From an uncultured Flavobacteriales bacterium (GTDB taxonomy: Bacteria > Bacteroidota > Bacteroidia > Flavobacteriales_D > Sanyastnellaceae), in contig CALJFZ010000031.1 of NCBI GenBank assembly GCA_938074325.1, positions 1 to 44,388 of the forward strand: 44,388 nucleotides of DNA, in the 5' to 3' direction. The notes below the pieces were generated by a model. It was given only the letters and a program-made list of their open reading frames with translations, was not told the origin of the DNA and made no database searches. Position 1 is the first letter of the stretch, and the number at the start of each line of letters is the position of its first letter. The position numbers and the translations under genes were made by a program. This document shows, one piece after another, positions 43,324 through 44,388 of the stretch.

Positions 43324-44286
43324 TCAACCATGAGGACTGGTGCCGGCGAGGAGGGACAAGGCCCGCTCGCGGTCGGCCTGCAAGGCCGCCTGCAGGTCGT
43401 CCCTCGAGGCGAACTTCACCTCGCTGCGCATCCAATGCATCCACCGCAGATTGAGGTTGGCGCCGTACCAGTCGCCTTCGGTGCCGATGAGGTGCACCTC
43501 GAGGGACGGCCGGGCGTCTTCGTGAAAGGTGGGTCGGGTGCCGACGTTGGCCATGGCCGGGTGCCATTGCTGGTCCGGGGTTTGGCACCACACGGCGTAG
43601 ACGCCCTGAGCGGGCATCAGCTTCAACGGATCGGACAATTCGAGGTTGGCCGTGGGGAAGCCGAGCTCGCGCCCCATGGCGTCGCCATGCACGACGCGCC
43701 CCGTCGTGGGGTAGGGGATGCCGAGCCACGTGTTGGCTTCGGCCACGTTGCCCTCTCGAAGGGCCTCACGGACCTTGGTGGAACTGACCCGCACATCCTC
43801 CACGCGGTGCGCGTCGAGGGCTTCCACATGGAAGCCCAGAGCCTCTCCCAAGGTTTGCAACGTGGAGAAGTCGCCCGCCCGGTTGCGCCCAAACCGGTGG
43901 TCGTCGCCAATCACCACAGCCACGGGTTGAATGCAATCGCCCATCAGGCTCTTGGCATACTCCCACGGGGTCATGCGGGCGAGAGACAACGTGAAGGGGT
44001 GCAGGACCACATTGTCGAGTCCGGCGTCTTCCAACAAGGCGAGGCGTTCGTCCAGGGTGTTCAAAAGTTCCAACCCATGGTGTTCAGGGTCGAGCACCGT
44101 CCGAGGGTGGGGGTGGAAGCTCAGCAGGGTGGTCTCGGCATCGTATTTGGCCGCAACCTCCCGCAATTGCTGGAGAACAGCGCGGTGTCCAGCATGAACC
44201 CCATCAAACGTGCCGACGGTCAAAACCGTCCGTCGGGCGCCTTCAGAAGGGGTTGGAAATTCAGATGCGTGGTGATGCACTCGCAC
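43324..44286 (-). CDS. ribF: Bifunctional riboflavin kinase / FAD synthetase
   Basis: RibF phosphorylates riboflavin to FMN and adenylates FMN to FAD. The 320-aa protein has the FAD synthetase domain first (GTFDGVHAGHRAVL with HxGH, GDDHRFGRNRAGD, VSSTKVREAL) and the flavokinase domain after it (GRVVHGDAMGRELGFPTANL, ANVGTRPTF, LEVHLIG). Length is normal. The start is a GTG at 44286, which sits four bases after a full -7 element; a second GTG follows two codons later. FAD made here would serve enzymes such as the proline dehydrogenase of this window. It is divergent from the probable atpD. Confidence 0.96.
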   Translation of the reverse strand: MRVHHHASEFPTPSEGARRTVLTVGTFDGVHAGHRAVLQQLREVAAKYDAETTLLSFHPHPRTVLDPEHHGLELLNTLDERLALLEDAGLDNVVLHPFTLSLARMTPWEYAKSLMGDCIQPVAVVIGDDHRFGRNRAGDFSTLQTLGEALGFHVEALDAHRVEDVRVSSTKVREALREGNVAEANTWLGIPYPTTGRVVHGDAMGRELGFPTANLELSDPLKLMPAQGVYAVWCQTPDQQWHPAMANVGTRPTFHEDARPSLEVHLIGTEGDWYGANLNLRWMHWMRSEVKFASRDDLQAALQADRERALSLLAGTSPHG

Positions 44287-44290
44287 TGTG

Positions 44291-44298
44291 CAAAGTTA
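44291..44298 (-). promoter_or_regulatory. -7 element of ribF, near-leaderless
   Basis: Reads TAACTTTG on the minus strand, a full TAnnTTTG match, ending four bases before the GTG start of ribF. Transcription should begin at the start codon or next to it. Confidence 0.55.
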
Positions 44299-44324
44299 GG
44301 TGCGGAATTTCGAGGCGAACGAAC

Positions 44325-44332
44325 TATTTTTG
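44325..44332 (+). promoter_or_regulatory. -7 element of the probable atpD
   Basis: TATTTTTG matches TAnnTTTG and lies 28 bases before the ATG at 44361. With the ribF element at 44291 it makes a divergent promoter whose two -7 elements are 26 bases apart. Confidence 0.5.
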
Positions 44333-44360
44333 CCTTCGATTTCACAAGCAAACCACACCA

Positions 44361-44388
44361 ATGTCCGCACAAGGAACCATTGCCCAAG
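44361..44388 (+). CDS. atpD: Start of a gene, probably ATP synthase subunit beta
   Basis: Nine codons are visible, MSAQGTIAQ, and the next codon begins with G. ATP synthase beta subunits start in much this way (xxGKIxQVIGPVVDV), and a Val codon would fit the final G. A -7 element stands 28 bases upstream. Nine residues are little evidence, so the call is tentative. Confidence 0.5.

Noticed and set aside
43308-43329. Inverted repeat GGTTGA...TCAACC after ribF as a terminator
   Set aside because: Only six pairs, it includes the ribF stop codon, and no T-run follows on the minus strand.
1-44388. tRNA, rRNA, riboswitch, insertion sequence, prophage or CRISPR elements
   Set aside because: Reading both strands showed none; nearly all bases are in recognised genes and the gaps are too short for most such elements.

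Overview
The window looks like a chromosomal segment of a fairly GC-rich member of the Bacteroidota, most likely in or near the order Flavobacteriales. The evidence is: a complete SprA-type channel of the type IX secretion system (T9SS); several secreted proteins with the C-terminal T9SS type A sorting domain; an Act/alternative complex III-cox respiratory locus; PorT, Omp28 and DUF6029 outer-membrane families; and the Bacteroidota -7 promoter element TAnnTTTG in front of many genes. I see no rRNA, tRNA, CRISPR array, insertion sequence or phage gene. Genes are packed tightly, with many ATGA or TGATG stop/start overlaps and several tail-to-tail overlaps, and no gap exceeds about 110 bases.

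Layout. 1-3376: end of an actF-like gene, then cytochrome c oxidase subunits II and I, closed by a terminator. 3454-6782: ruvB, queG, a small conserved antisense protein, and the tRNA hydroxylase/rhodanese trhO. 6779-9230 (minus): ABC ATPase, FtsX-type permease and a DUF3299 protein, a cassette that may concern zinc. 9289-13256: a small membrane protein, then a divergent pair of T9SS-sorted redox proteins, a PQQ-type sugar dehydrogenase and a five-heme cytochrome c. 13369-16805: a FecA-like TonB-dependent receptor behind a 17-bp palindrome, and proline dehydrogenase on the other strand. 16927-21907: M20 peptidase, LEA-type lipoprotein and a large Asp-box propeller protein, translationally coupled.

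21916-29560 is the most unusual block: a TlpA-type thioredoxin, DUF6029, two tandem thioredoxin-T9SS paralogs, an Omp28 thioredoxin-fold lipoprotein and a PorT-type barrel, with a six-cysteine T9SS cargo diverging from its head. 29609-41539: malic enzyme (hybrid maeB), ruvA, sprA, gcvH, vanZ and tonB, all on the plus strand. 41529-44286 (minus): the nicotinamide riboside transporter pnuC, a NadR-like kinase, a secreted LRR protein and ribF. The window ends in the first codons of what is probably atpD.

How it fits together. Aerobic respiration (Act/cox, probable ATP synthase) and cofactor supply (FAD, NAD) sit beside the cell-surface export channel SprA and five proteins that probably leave through it. 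Two of these five are redox enzymes on a shared divergent promoter and two are thioredoxins, so much of this window may serve electron and thiol chemistry outside the outer membrane. That link is inference from domain content and gene order.
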